Shown here piece by piece: positions 11,279 to 23,059 of a stretch of 64,000 nt of DNA. The first letter of the stretch is position 1. Each line of letters begins with the position of its first letter. Source of the stretch: Symsagittifera roscoffensis (lineage: Eukaryota; Xenacoelomorpha; Acoela; Convolutidae); the NCBI RefSeq assembly GCF_963678635.1, contig NC_087067.1, positions 34,224,509 through 34,288,508 on the forward strand, read 5' to 3'. The notes beneath the pieces are model-generated. The model searched no databases and was not told the origin of the DNA. It worked only from the letters and a program-made list of their open reading frames with translations. The position numbers and the translations under genes were made by a program.

Positions 11279-13119
11279 TTACAAATAAGTAGGTTGTTAG
11301 TTAGATGGATCATGATTGGTTAATATTAAATATTTTATAGTGATAAAATATCTAATTTATGACCAATAATAAAATGTAGTTTAGATCAGGTTCCATTCTC
11401 GTAGACGTTCGTTTAGTGAAAAAAAAAATTTTTAAAATTGCCTTAACAGTTTTTAAATAAACTCAAATTTATACCGTTTTCATTTTTTTTTTCGATTATA
11501 ATTGTATCATGATGTACATTTTAAGTTTTTGACCACCAAAAAATCGGCACACTATTTTAGTTTCATGGTTTAGATAGAATTGTTATATTTCAACTACCGC
11601 AGGATTCTTCACCTAATATGAATGGTTCTCTATGAAACATTTTTTTCGTGGTTAAACTCTGTATTCAGATGCACTCAAGAGTGACAAGACATCTCAAATT
11701 AGGAGGTTTTTGACAGAAAAAAAAGAATTATAATAGATTATACGAGTCTTTCGGAAAAATGATAATTTATTTTTTTGATTATAGTTTACTATAATGTCTT
11801 GAAAAATTTTATTATTATAATTGTTTGTAAATTGCAATGAATTAGAGAAAAACCGATGTGTTTTGGAAAAACTATACTTTTGGAACTTTAAAAACTTATA
11901 TGCCGTTAAAGTGCTGAATTTTACGAAAACGTTTTAACTGTTTTTTATAATAAAATTAACCCAATTTGAGAAAACTGGATCAATAGTTAAATTGGACAAT
12001 GTTAACACCCCCCTCCTCAAAGCCGTTTTGGGGGGGGGGATGTTAACTTGGTGCTAAAAAAGAAATTTTCAGCCAATCAGAATCTAGCAATTTACATGCA
12101 GCGCCAGTCAATGCGAAATTATTGCTGGGGTGGAAGGTCTATCTGGGGGAGAGGATGTTAAATTGATCCGTTAAACTTTTTCAAACCAATGGGTCATCTG
12201 TAAATTAAAATCCATATTCTAAATTATAAGTTGATCTTGATTTTCGTGACTGTTACAGTTTTGCTGTTCGAGAGTGGAACCGGTCTTCTTTTCATCAAAG
12301 GAAACGAGCTCATCAAAGAAAAAACTCAAAAACGCAAATGCGAAACTCAAAATGAGCTTGAATAAATTTTTCCTGAGCAAAAAAAAACACCCAGATTGAT
12401 ATTACAGTACTCATCACGTTCATTCCTCTCAAAATAGTTTTACTTGAAGGAAATTAAACTCACAATGAGCGTCAGGGGAAAATTCTTTCTAGTTTTTTCC
12501 AACTATGATTTTTTTTCGAATCAAGATGTTCAAATACTTGAACGCACTTTGATGTTTTTTGCAAATTTTTTCACACTGACTTTTTAGTAACAGCGGGTCC
12601 GAGGTCATCGCATTTGGACAAACGTCTATATTGAGATCATTTATTCCTCATCTAGCCTAATAATTATTTCTGTTAGGCGGAAATTACGGAATGTAAAAAG
12701 GTGCCGTACATCAAGCCGACCGGCCTACAAACCAACTCGTAAAGTTAAGGACTTCAAGTTAATTTTTTCCTCAAAAAGTCAAAAAATATGCTTATTTACA
12801 GGCTTTTTCTTGAATCTCGCTTAAAACGGAAAAATTTTGCTTAAATTTTGGAAAAGCAATGTTTTACAGATAAAAAATTGGTGTTTTGAAATGCTTGTGA
12901 AATTTGATTTTCGGTATAAAGTCCCGCCGGGCTGCTGCTCTCGAGCCGCTGTATGTTTGATGTATACAGCGGGTATACGAAGTGATGTACATTTTTGATT
13001 TTGCTAATTTTTCAAAAATTGAAGTATATAAGAACGGAAGTGATTGTCACTTCTACCTCAAACTTTGTCTGGGACAATGACAATGAGTGATTTGAACGTA
13101 TCTCTTTGAAACTAAGTTT
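11279..13119. other. AT-rich intergenic sequence with one repeat landmark
   Basis: No open frame of substance. It contains C and G runs around GTTAAC sites (12000-12050) and the first copy of a repeated landmark, CAGCGGGTCCGAGGTCATCG (12591), that recurs at 16124, 18136 (one base different) and 23730. This marks the start of the long-repeat region. Confidence 0.6.
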
Positions 13120-13289
13120 TATGATTTTGTCTTACTACTCGTAACGAATTTGTTTTTTGATTCTGACGAAAAATACTTAATTTCCAATTTAAAGATCTGG
13201 TCAGAAAAAGCATTGCACTGTTAAAACAAAGCACTGATTTTCTTAAAGTTAGTTGAATCTAGGCTATTTCTTGTTAGAAATAATCTCCG

Positions 13290-13365
13290 AGTACGGTTCG
13301 AACTCACAATTTACCAATAATTGACACTTTGAGCTAACCACTATGTCACATGATCTGATACAGAC
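13290..13365 (-). repeat. tRNA-derived SINE-like segment, copy 1
   Basis: The minus strand reads CATAGTGGTTAGCTC (an A-box-like motif) followed about 35 bases later by GAGTTCGAACC (a B-box-like motif), the internal RNA polymerase III promoter layout of tRNA-derived SINEs. The arms do not pair as a functional tRNA. Confidence 0.6.
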
Positions 13366-13802
13366 GAATGGTTACATCTTTTTAATACAAAGACGCACTT
13401 GTTGTAAGAACTGTTTGTTTGCATCATATTGCTACTGCTTTTTTGCATTATCGAAGCTAGCTTATCTCGTTGCAGCTGAACAGCGAACTGCTTCCTAGTT
13501 ACAGTTTCCAGAAAGTGTATACTTCTGTTGTTATACGAGAAATAAATTGTTTCTGTAGAAAAAGCACATAAAAACAAGGTAAAATATCTATATAAATTTT
13601 CTTATTTTTTGTTACTACCCTTAACGAATAATTTCTTTGATTCTGACAAGAAATAATTAACTTCCAATCTAAATATCTGGCCAGAAAATTTTTCAGAAAA
13701 AATTAAACAAACACTGATTCTCTTAAATTTTTTCAGTTCTCATTCGATTTCCGATCAGAATTTAGTTAAATCTAGGCTATTTTCATAAATAAATAATCTT
13801 AG

Positions 13803-13876
13803 GGTACGGCTCGAACCCACAATTGCCCAATGGTTTGAACGTTGAGCTAACCGCAATATCACTTGATCTAATACAG
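13803..13876 (-). repeat. tRNA-derived SINE-like segment, copy 2
   Basis: Same layout as the copy at 13290-13365. The minus strand has GCGGTTAGCTCAACG, then GGGTTCGAGCC. It lies within the second 487-bp unit. Confidence 0.6.
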
Positions 13877-14287
13877 ACGAATGGTAATTTCCTTTTATTT
13901 CTACCGTTTTTGTGCAGCATTTGTTTCTACCGTTTTCGAAGCATCTTTATCTCGTTGCAGTTGAACAGTGAACTGATTCCTAGTTATTGTTTCCAGAAAG
14001 TGTATACTTCTGTTGTTATACGAGAAATAAATTGTTTCTGGAAAAAAAGCACAAAAAAACAAGGTAAAATATCTATATAAGTTTTCTTATTTTTTGTTAC
14101 TACCCTTAACGAATAATTTCTTTGATTCTGACAAGAAATAATTAACTTCCAATCTAAATATCTGGCCAGAAAATTTTTCAGAAAAAATTAAACAAACACT
14201 GATTCTCTTAAATTTTTTCAGTTCTCATTCGATTTCCGATCAGAATTTAGTTAAATCTAGGCTATTTTCATAAAGAAATAATCTCCG

Positions 14288-14362
14288 GGTACGGCTCGAA
14301 CCCACAATTTCCCAATGGTTTGAACGTTGAGCTAACCGCAATATCACTTGATCTGATACAGA
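14288..14362 (-). repeat. tRNA-derived SINE-like segment, copy 3
   Basis: Near-identical to copy 2, in the third 487-bp unit, with the B-box-like GGGTTCGAGCC preserved. Confidence 0.6.
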
Positions 14363-14575
14363 CGAATGGTAATTTCCTTTTATTTCTACCGTTTTTGTGC
14401 AGCATTTGTTTCTACCGTTTTCGAAGCATCTTTATCTCGTTGCAGTTGAACAGTGAACTGATTCCTAGTTATTGTTTCCAGAAAGTGTATATTTCTTTTG
14501 ATATAAGAGAAAAAAAACTGTTTCTGTAGAAGAAGAACATAAAAATAATCTAAAATACCTATATGAATTTTCTAT

Positions 14576-16520
14576 CGATCAATCACTTTGTGAAACTCTG
14601 TAAGAGGCTCTTTTTGATCTGTTATTTGGTTAGTTTTATTGAAACTCTTGATTGACTATAAAAGTCAAAATGACTTATTTTTTCAACATTTGGTTCGAGC
14701 TTTGCAAAAACAATTTAAATGTTAATGATTTTCTTTCTTCTTTTCTTCTCTGAATTTTGAAAACCAAATTGACAAAAATATGTTTAAAATTTCAACTTTG
14801 GTTTGTTTTGTCCGGATAACTCAAATCAGCACAATGTTGTAATATAATACTTTAAACATGGCCAAATGGCAGATGAAAAAGAGAAATGAAAGAAAAGAAA
14901 CAGAAAAAAGGATAACATATTTTCACAACATATATAATCTCTTAAAGCGCTGAAGCTTACAAATATTACTGCTTTTTTGATAAAATTAACCCGAATTAAG
15001 AAAACTGGATCACTAGGTAAATTTCTTAAACCGCTTGGATATCTGTAATTAAATTTCCAGAGATTTCCACTTGGTTTCGAGGTCATCGCATTTTTGATAA
15101 ACCGAATTGTCAATTTAGCAAGCATATCCGTTTGCTTAGCGTTTATGCTGAAGTTTTGATGTTTATATTTATTCAATCAACACTTTAAAAGCAACAATAA
15201 TTAATTTTTTTTTCAAACCAATGCGGACTAATTAGGCTGTGCGGACTAATTAGGCTGTGCGGACTAACTAGGCTGTGCTAAATATATTTCATCTTCACAA
15301 TTAACCTTGTAACACCACTCGTTACACCAAAAAATTGATAATCTAGGGAGTTGGGGGGGGGGGGGGACGAAAAAAAGCCGAAACGCGAGTTCGATGAGAT
15401 TTTTTTGTGATCTCCAGGTTTTTGCTGTTTGATAGTGGAAATTGCCTTCCAAGAGAGGAAATGAACTGATCATGGAAAAAATTCAAAATCAAATTGCAAA
15501 AAAAATAAATATGAGCGTTAAAACAAAATCAGCAAGATCGATATGAGAGTATTCAGTATGTTTATTCCTCTTACAACAGTATGATTCATTGAAATATTTT
15601 TAGTAGAAGGGAAATGAATAACAATGAAAAATTTTTTTGTAGAATTTCACATTTACCCACAATCGTCAAATCAAGAGGTTTAAACATTTGAACGCGCTCT
15701 GATTTTCGCGTCAAAAATTAACTTGACCGTGTTTTTGACAGGTTTATTAAAACTGATTGACTCTTTATTTTTTGTTCCTTCGCGACTGGTAGTTGTTCAA
15801 AGTAGGAAGGTCTTGACTTTTTTCTCTCTTTCTTTTTCGGCTTTAGCGTCTTCACCTCAATTTTTCTAAAAAATTGAATTGTCAGTTTAGCAAGCATAAT
15901 CGTTTACAGAGCCTTCATGTTAAAGTTTTGATAATTATATTTATTCACTCAACACTCTGAAACCAAAAAAAAATAAATTGTGTTCACAACATTTCCCAAC
16001 ACTTGAACATCTTGATAAAACACAAGATTCCGCATAAGTAAGGCCCGTGAAAAAAATGGTGATATAATGGTAAAAACAAACAATCACCTCCTCAAAAGTT
16101 GTTCAAACTGATATTATAAATAACAGCGGGTCCGAGGTCATCGCAGTTGAGATAAAGTGTGTACTGAGGACAATTATCTGTCATCCAGCCTAATTATGAT
16201 TCCCGTGAGGCGGAACTATGGAATATAAAAGGGTGCCGAACGGATTTTCAAGCCAAATTGTAAAACTAGGTATTTCAAGCTATTTTTTTTTCTCAAAAAG
16301 TCAGAAAAATGTCTTTAATTTGAGAACTATTTTGAAGACTTTTCATTTTCACAATCTTTCATTGCCAATTGCTTGCTTTTTGATAAACTTTTAAAGAAAA
16401 ATTGAAATTTAAAACAGTGTTCAAGGCGTTTTTCATGTTTACTGTTTATGCATATCAAAAACCGCTCAGTTAATTAAAATATTCCAAAAGTATGTGGTGC
16501 ATTGTCATGGATAAGGTTTT
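14576..16520. other. AT-rich repeat region without genes
   Basis: No supported gene. It includes a 19-bp unit repeated three times (15222-15280), a run of about 14 G at 15354, and the landmark CAGCGGGTCC at 16124. Many phrases (GTCCGGATA, GAAAACTGGATCA, TTGACAGGTTT) recur in later units at about 17.1, 19.4 and 20.7 kb. Confidence 0.6.
15222..15280. repeat. 19-bp unit x3 tandem repeat
   Basis: The unit GCGGACTAATTAGGCTGT occurs three times in a row; the last copy has one change (ACTAACTAGG). Confidence 0.9.
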
Positions 16521-16529
16521 TTTTGAATG

Positions 16530-16590
16530 AACTTGCCAGTGGCTAGAGAGTTGAGCTAAACGCTATGCCACAAGACCTATCACCAACTAA
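16530..16590 (-). repeat. SINE-like tRNA-related segment, degraded copy
   Basis: The A-box-like minus-strand sequence (GGCATAGCGTTTAGCTCAAC) is present, but the B-box part is lost. The downstream context (GTTGCGATACAGCAGTG at about 16689) matches the copies at 18.9 and 24.6 kb. Confidence 0.5.
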
Positions 16591-18838
16591 TAATTTTAGC
16601 TTTTAAGCATAGTAGAACTTGTAGTAACAATTGTTTGTTTGCATTGTATTGCTACGGTTTTTGTGCATAGTCGAATTATGCTTAACTCGTTGCGATACAG
16701 CAGTGAACTGATTTCTGGTTACCATTTAAGGAAACTATAGAGTCCTGTTGTTAGATGAAAATTAAATAATTTCTGTACATAGATCACAGAAGACTAAGTT
16801 AGGTTATCAATACAAAATTTTTATCCAGATAAGGAGTTTATGTTAATTACGGCTACTACTGTGTTTGGTACTGCAAGAAGCTCTTTCTGATCCAAAAACT
16901 GGGTAACTTTAGCGTAGCTCGTGATTAATTTAGAAGTCAAAATGACCTATTTTTAAATCTAAAATTCGGTTCCAAATTTTGCAATTAAAATTGACGATAA
17001 AAGTTTTCTTTTTTCTTTGTTTCTCTGAAAGTTGGAATCCAATTCGAGTAAAATGATTTCAATTTTTTTAATAAATCGTTTTGTCCGGATACTCGAAATC
17101 AGCAGTCCAATACCTATTACATAGTCATAAACTTAGCGAACTGAGAGTTTAAAAAGAGTGATGAACGCACGGGAAGAGAGAAATGTTTCTTTTTTGAAAA
17201 TATTCAACTATTTAATTGCAAAGAAAAAATAAATGGACTGAAAAAAGTTTGAGTTTAAAGACCAAATAGAGACTGATACCTCTTTGATAAATTTAATCAA
17301 TTTGAGAAAACTAGATCATTAGGTTAATTTTTTTTTTACTGGGAAATCTGATAGTTTATTTCCATTTTCGAAATAAAATGTCAAAATACGTTTTTCGTGT
17401 TCTTTTAGTTTATGCTGTTCACTTTTTTTTAGTTTGCCTTCTTTTTGCCAAAAGAATTGAGCTGAACTAAAAAAATCTAAATTCAAACGTTAAAAACAAA
17501 ATTGAGCGTGGATAAAATTTAAGATTTTTCCTGAACAAAAAAAAACTACTGATGTATACGAGTACTCAGTATGTTCATTCTTCTTCAAAAAGTAATTTTC
17601 ATCAAATCAATTTTCTTTGAAGGAAATTGAGCTACAATGCATCATGAGAAAACTCTTTGTAGAATTCTCCAACAACCCATAATTGTCAAATCAAGAGGTT
17701 TAAATACTTGAACAGTTCCTAAAGTTTTTTGCATTCAAAGTGAACTTGATCGTGTTTTGACAGGTTTAAAAAATTTGATTGACTCTTCATTTGTTGTTAC
17801 TTCACCACTGGTAGTTGTTTAAACAAGGAGTGCCTTGACTCTTTTTCTTGTCTTTCGCTACTTCACCTCGAGTTTTCTGAAACAGCAAGTTGTGAAATTA
17901 TCAAGCGTATGCACTTACTGATTGTTTACGCTGAAGTCTTGATGTTTGTTTTCATTCACTCACCACTTTGAAAGCAACAATGAATAATTATTTTTCGAAA
18001 AAAAACTTCCCAATATTTTCAGATCATGTTAGACCCAAAGTTTCACATAATCAATTCCAGTCAAAAAATAGAGGCGCTGACATAGTTCGAATCACTGTTT
18101 TCCTCAAAAATAGTTCGAAGTAGCGTTATTAATAACAGTGGGTCCGAGTTCATCATATTTGGGATAAAACGTTCATTGATGTCAGTTATCTCTCATCTAT
18201 TCTAATTAATATTTCTGTTAGGAAAATCGTGCTGGACATCAAGCCGACAGGACTCCAAAACAAATCGTAACGTTAGGGACTTCAAGCTAATTTTTTTTCT
18301 GAAAATGTCATTAGCATAATTTAATTTGAAAATTGCTTTGATTTTTTGTCTTCAAATTTTTGATCTTACATTACAGGAGGTTGAGGGAAATTGAAAATGA
18401 AAACAGTAATAGAGGCGTTTTTAATGTTCAGATTTCACTTTACTTGGTGTACAGATTTAAAAAAAAGTGTTTTGAGGTACTTGTTTATTTTTCTGACTGA
18501 AGTTCCACCTGCTTGCTGCGCTAGAGCCGCTTGAAGAGGCGTATTTTTTGAATGTCAAAAACAACGAATTTTTCAAAATTATCAAGTGCAAAGGAACAAA
18601 GTGATTGTCACTTATCCACCACATTTATGGTGGAGTGTGACACTGAGAGAACTGAACGTATCTCATGAATTTTTTTTTTTTATAAACTCTGTTTTTCCTA
18701 CCCGTACTGAACATTTTCTTCGATTCTTACGAAAAATACTTAAGCAGTGTTTTTTATATTTTCTTCATTTCTCATTTGATTTCTGATCAGCAGTCAGCTA
18801 AATCTAGGCTTTTTTCAAGCTAAAAATACCCTTCTATT
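16591..18838. repeat. long dispersed repeat unit (about 2.0-2.3 kb)
   Basis: Landmarks occur in the same order as in the next unit: GTTGCGATACAGCAGTGAAC, TACTACTGTGTTTGGTACTG, TTTTGTCCGGATACTCG, GAGTTTAAAAAGAGTGATGA, then CAGTGGGTCCGAG at 18136 and GTGATTGTCACTT at about 18601. Spacing between landmark copies at 16124 and 18136 is 2012 bp. No gene is supported; the ORF at 18586-18786 lies in repeat. Confidence 0.7.
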
Positions 18839-18910
18839 AGGGCTTGAACACACAACTTACCAGAAACTAGAGAGTTGAGCTAAACGCTATGCCACATGAC
18901 CTAATACCAA
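18839..18910 (-). repeat. SINE-like tRNA-related segment
   Basis: The minus strand has ATGTGGCATAGCGTTTAGCTC followed by GTGTTCAAGCC, a tRNA-like A-box/B-box spacing, in the same repeat context as the other copies. Confidence 0.55.
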
Positions 18911-19929
18911 CGAATAATTATAGCTTTTAAGCATAGTAGAACTTGTAGTAACAATTGTTTGTTTGCATTGTATTGCCACGGCTTTTGAGCATTGTCGAAT
19001 TATGCGTTTCTCGTTGCGATACAGCAGTGAACTGATTTCTGGTTAATATTTAAGGAATTTGTATAGTCCTGATGTTAGATGAGAAATAAATAGTTTCTTA
19101 ACATAAAGCACAGAAGACTAAGTTAGGTTATCAATACAAAATTTCTATCCAGATAAGTAGTTTATGTTGAGTGCGGCTACTACTGTGTTTGGTACTGCAA
19201 GAAGCTCTTTCTGATCCAATAACTGGGTAATTTTAGCGTAGCTCTTGATTAATATATTGACCCATTTTGTAATATAAAATTCGGTTCCAAATTTTGCAAA
19301 AAAAATTGACGATAAAAGTTTTCTTTGTTTCTCTGAAAGTTGGAATCCAATTTGAGTAAAATGCGTTCAATTTTTTTTAATAAATCGTTTTGTCCGGATA
19401 CTCGAAATCAGCAGTCCAATACTTATTACATAGTCTTAAACTTAGCGAACTGAGAGTTTAAAAAGAGTGATGAACGCACGGTAAGAGAGAAATTGCAAAG
19501 AAATAATGAATGGACTGAAAACTTTTTGAGTTTGAAGAGCAGCTAAAGACTGATACCCTTTTGATAAATTTTACCAATTTGAGAAATCTAGATCATTAGG
19601 TAAAATTTCTATTTCACTGGGAAATCTGATAGTTTATTTCAATTTTCGTTTTTCGTCTTCTTTTAGTTTTTGCTGTTCAATTTTTGCAGTTTGCCTTCCA
19701 TTTGCCAAAAGAATTGAGCTGAACTAAAAAAAAAAAAACTCAAATCATTAAAAACAAAATAGAGCGTGAATAAGTTTTAGGATTTGGCGCCTACAGAAAA
19801 GCAATCACTACGTTCATTACCCACAAAATTACTTAAAAAGTCTTTCGTTAATTACGTTATCATTTGTTTATTAAGTGGGTTTATTCTATCTGGGGTTTTA
19901 ATACGCTTGTAATTTCGCGGGGTGAGATC

Positions 19930-20290
19930 GAGGTTTTAGGTTCAGACCTTGTGGGCAAAAGTTTAACATGTTCAGGCCGTTGGGACCAGAATATGGTATG
20001 TTCAGACCGTGTGGACTAGAAAATATTATGTTCAGACTGTTTGGACTGAGTGAATCCGCTTTCAGACCATGTGGACGCAAGAAATCCGGACTCAGACCGT
20101 GTGGACCGAAAGAACCCGGTTTTAGACCATGTGGACCGAAAGAATCCGGTTTAAGACCACGTGGACCGAAGGAATTCAATTTCAGACAAAGTGGACCGAC
20201 AGAACTATGCAGACCTGTGTTCAGACTAAGGTTCAGACCTTGCAGACTGTGTTGAGACTTTGCAGACGTATTTTCAGACTTTGCAGACTT
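19930..20290. repeat. 30-bp minisatellite, array 1
   Basis: About ten imperfect units of the form TTCAGACCGTGTGGACCGAA plus ten bases, grading into shorter TTCAGACTTTGCAGAC units. The unit is a multiple of three, so long frames stay open on both strands (plus: FRPCGPKEPG repeats; minus: GLKPDSFGPH repeats). That makes the ORFs a likely by-product. Confidence 0.85.
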
Positions 20291-21261
20291 ATGCTTATCT
20301 CGTTGCGATTCAGCAGTGAACTGATTTTTGTCTAATGTTTGTGGAAACTTTATAGTTTTGTAGTTAGATGAGAAATAAATAATTTCTGTGTAAAAAGCAC
20401 AGAAAACAAAGTTAGGTTATCAATACAAAATTTCTATCCAGATAAGGAGTTTATGTTGAGTACGGCAACTACTGTGTTTGATACTGCAGGAAGCCCTTTC
20501 TGATCGAATAACTGGGTAACTTTAGCGTAGCTTTTGATTAGTGTAGAAGTCAAAATGACTATTTTTTAATTAAATTTTTGGTTCCAACTTTTGCAATTAT
20601 TCTTTTCTCTTTGTTTTTCTGAAAGTTCGAATCCAATTTGAGTAAAATGCGTTTGAATTTTTCATTTTGTCGTTTTGTCCGGATACTCGAAATCAGCAAA
20701 CCAATAATTATTACATAGTCTTAAACTAAGCCAACTGAGAGTTTAAAACGAGTGATGAACGCAAGGGAAGAGAAAAAAGGTTTTTTAAAAAAATCAACTT
20801 TATAAATGCAAAGAAAAAATGAATGGACTGAAATTTCTTTGAGGTTGAAGAACAACTAAAGACTGATACCTTTTTGATAAGTTTAACCAAATTTGAGAAA
20901 ACTAGATTGTTTGGTAAAACTTTTATTTCACTGGGAATTCTGATAGTTTCGAAATAAGATGTCAAAATACGTTTTTCGTGTTCTTTTAGTTTTTGCTGTT
21001 CAATTTTTGCAGTTTGCCTTCCTTTTACCATAAGAATTGAGCTGAACTAAAAAAAAATCAAAATTCAAATCGCGAAAGAGAAAATTGAGCGTGAAAACTT
21101 TTTAGAATTTGGCGCCTGTATAAGAGCAATCACTACGTTCATTACTCTCAAAATAACTTAAAGTGTATTTCGTTAATTACGTTATCATTTGTATATTAAG
21201 TGGGTTTATTCCAACTGGGGTTTTAATACGCTTGTAGATTCCCGGGGCTAGATCGAGGTTT

Positions 21262-21734
21262 TAGGTTCAGACCGTGTGGGCAAAGGTTTAACATGTTCAG
21301 GCCGTAGGGACCAGAATATGGTATGTTCAGACCGTGTGGACTAGAAAATACTTTGTTCAGACTGTTTGGACTGAGTGAATCCGCTTTCAGACCATGTGGA
21401 CGCAAGAAATCCGGACTCAGACCGTGTGGACCGAAAGAACCCGGTTTTAGACCATGTGGACCGAAAGAATCCGGTTTAAGACCACGTGGACCGAAGGAAT
21501 TCAGTTTCAGACAAAGTGGACCGACAGAACTATGCAGACCTGTGTTCAGACTAAGGTTCAGACCTTGTAGACTGTGTTCAGACTTTGCAGAATTATTTTC
21601 AGACTTTGCAGACTTATGTTCAGACTTTGAAGACTTATGTTCAGACAAGGCAGACTTATGCTGAGACATTGCAGACCCTTGTTCAGTTTTCGCTGACTTA
21701 TGTACAGACTTTGCAGACTCATGTTCAGACTTTG
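21262..21734. repeat. 30-bp and 21-bp minisatellite, array 2
   Basis: A duplicate of array 1 with extra copies of a short unit (TTCAGACTTTGCAGACTTATG). The minus-strand ORF 21900-21223 and plus ORFs 21323-21664 and 21585-21842 are all open through it. Confidence 0.85.
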
Positions 21735-22554
21735 CAGGTTGACCAAAAATGCTTATCATACAATTCTCAAAAACGGGAGTTTTCTCTGCATACAATTTTA
21801 TACAATTCCATACGTACAGAAAATTGTATGAAATCTCTATAATAAACATTTTACCTGAAATGGAAAATTTAGTATAGGTGTTTTTTTCCGTAAACCACAA
21901 AGTTGTTTTTTGTTTCTAATTTAATTTCCTGAAATCTTTGGGTTCTGTTTGCAACCGAACCAAGTGACAAAGACCTTGGTTACTCAAAGCACCAAATGTT
22001 GGAGGGTCTTGCATTTACAATGCATAGAAAACGACCTGAATTGTCTTCGAGCTATCTTTCACAAATGATATAACAAAAGTAACACACTTCTAATTTTTGG
22101 CAAATTTTTTCAATGATGATTATTTTGAATTTTTGAATTTTCAAATTATCAGACAATGATCAATGCATAGATAAACACGCCACACAAAAAAAAGAGAAAT
22201 TTTCAGCGTTTTTGAAAAAAAAATTCAAGTGAAAAGAAAAAAAGCTAATAATATCGTATTCAGGACTACGTTATGCACACAAACAATTGAATTTTGCATG
22301 CAATTTTTTTTCTGAAAATGTTTGCTTGCGCAGAAAATTCGATTTGCCGTTGAAAAAAAATGAGGCAATTTTTCAAAATTACTTCGAAAAATTTTTGTGT
22401 CGCGACCAAAAAAATAACAGTCGTACAATTTCCATATACGGAAATTGTATGGTAAGCATTTTCTCCACACACTTGATGTATGGAATTGTATGATAATGAT
22501 TTTTGTTGTATGGAGTTGTATGATAAGCATTTTCGGTGTATGTAGGTCAACCTG
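21735..22554. mobile_element. MITE-like element with 10-bp perfect TIRs
   Basis: It starts CAGGTTGACC and ends GGTCAACCTG (exact inverted repeats). A second inverted match lies just inside: AAAATGCTTATCATACAA on the left and its complement at about 22515-22535. The element interrupts the 21-bp minisatellite, which resumes at 22556 (CACACTTTGCAGACTTAGG), so it is an insertion. It has no coding capacity; ORFs at 22225-22677 overlap it by chance. The superfamily is not recognised and no clear target-site duplication is seen. Confidence 0.7.
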
Positions 22555-22866
22555 GGTTATGTTCACACTTTGCAGACTTAGGTTTAGACATTGCAGACTT
22601 TGACCTGCGTGGCGACTATGAAATTTCGGTCCCCACGCGGATCGATTCAGAGCTATTAAGTCTGAACATAAAACCACTCCTCGACCGGGTTATACTGTTC
22701 ACATGTATAGCTGTTGCAAGATATAAATTTAATTCTGAAGAATTTTTGAAAACGGTTGCATGTTTTTTATATTTAAACATACTCTGTACTGAAGAAGTTA
22801 ATTATTTCTTTACTTCTTTCTATCAAATAATAGCAAAGCCCCAACCCTCTCTCGGGCTCCAGTTAC

Positions 22867-23055
22867 CTAATTGTGGCCCGTTTGGGATGATGAGTCTGCG
22901 CCGTCGAGTGTTGCCTGTTCTGTGCTCTCCCTGGCATCTGCCTGTTGCTTCTCCCTCATTTTCATTTTCAGCACCTCCATCCTCTGGCGTCTGTCCTCTA
23001 TACTCTTTTTGTACTCCTCACTCTGTCGCAACCGAACCATATCCATCCACTGGCC
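22867..23055 (-). pseudogene. coiled-coil exon fragment, unknown gene
   Basis: After an acceptor-like TTTTAG, the minus strand encodes 62 residues: GQWMDMVRLRQSEEYKKSIE, then a Lys/Met/Gln/Glu-rich helix, ending at TAG directly followed by a donor-like GTAACT. Heptad-like charge spacing suggests a coiled coil. GC content is higher than in the surrounding repeats, which supports coding origin. I do not recognise the family; the WMDMVRLRQSEEYKK start resembles helices found in transposon-linked DNA-binding proteins, but that is weak. The plus-strand ORF 22536-23066 is its shadow. Confidence 0.45.
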
Positions 23056-23059
23056 CTAA

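Larger units (their letters stand above)
13120..14575. repeat. three tandem copies of a ~487-bp unit
   Basis: Equivalent points recur at 13331, 13844 and 14329 (GAGCTAACCRC), giving spacings of 513 and 485 bp. The second (about 13600-14085) and third (about 14088-14570) copies are nearly identical over long stretches; the first is more diverged. Each copy holds a tRNA-like segment on the minus strand. ORFs such as 13823-14080 and 14320-14529 are the same repeat read by chance in one frame. Confidence 0.85.
18990..21734. repeat. 1.3-kb tandem duplication with minisatellite ends
   Basis: Sequence from about 18990 to 20290 recurs at about 20290-21735 with an offset near 1.3 kb. The order is the same: GTTGCGATxCAGCAGTGAACTG, AAGCACAGAA, GTCCGGATACTCGAAATCAG, TTAAGTGGGTTTATTC, then the 30-bp minisatellite. 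The second copy has a longer minisatellite tail. Confidence 0.8.

Noticed and set aside
21223-21900. 225-codon minus ORF as a repetitive secreted protein
   Set aside because: It is explained by the frame-neutral minisatellite, and a MITE-like insertion cuts the same frame.
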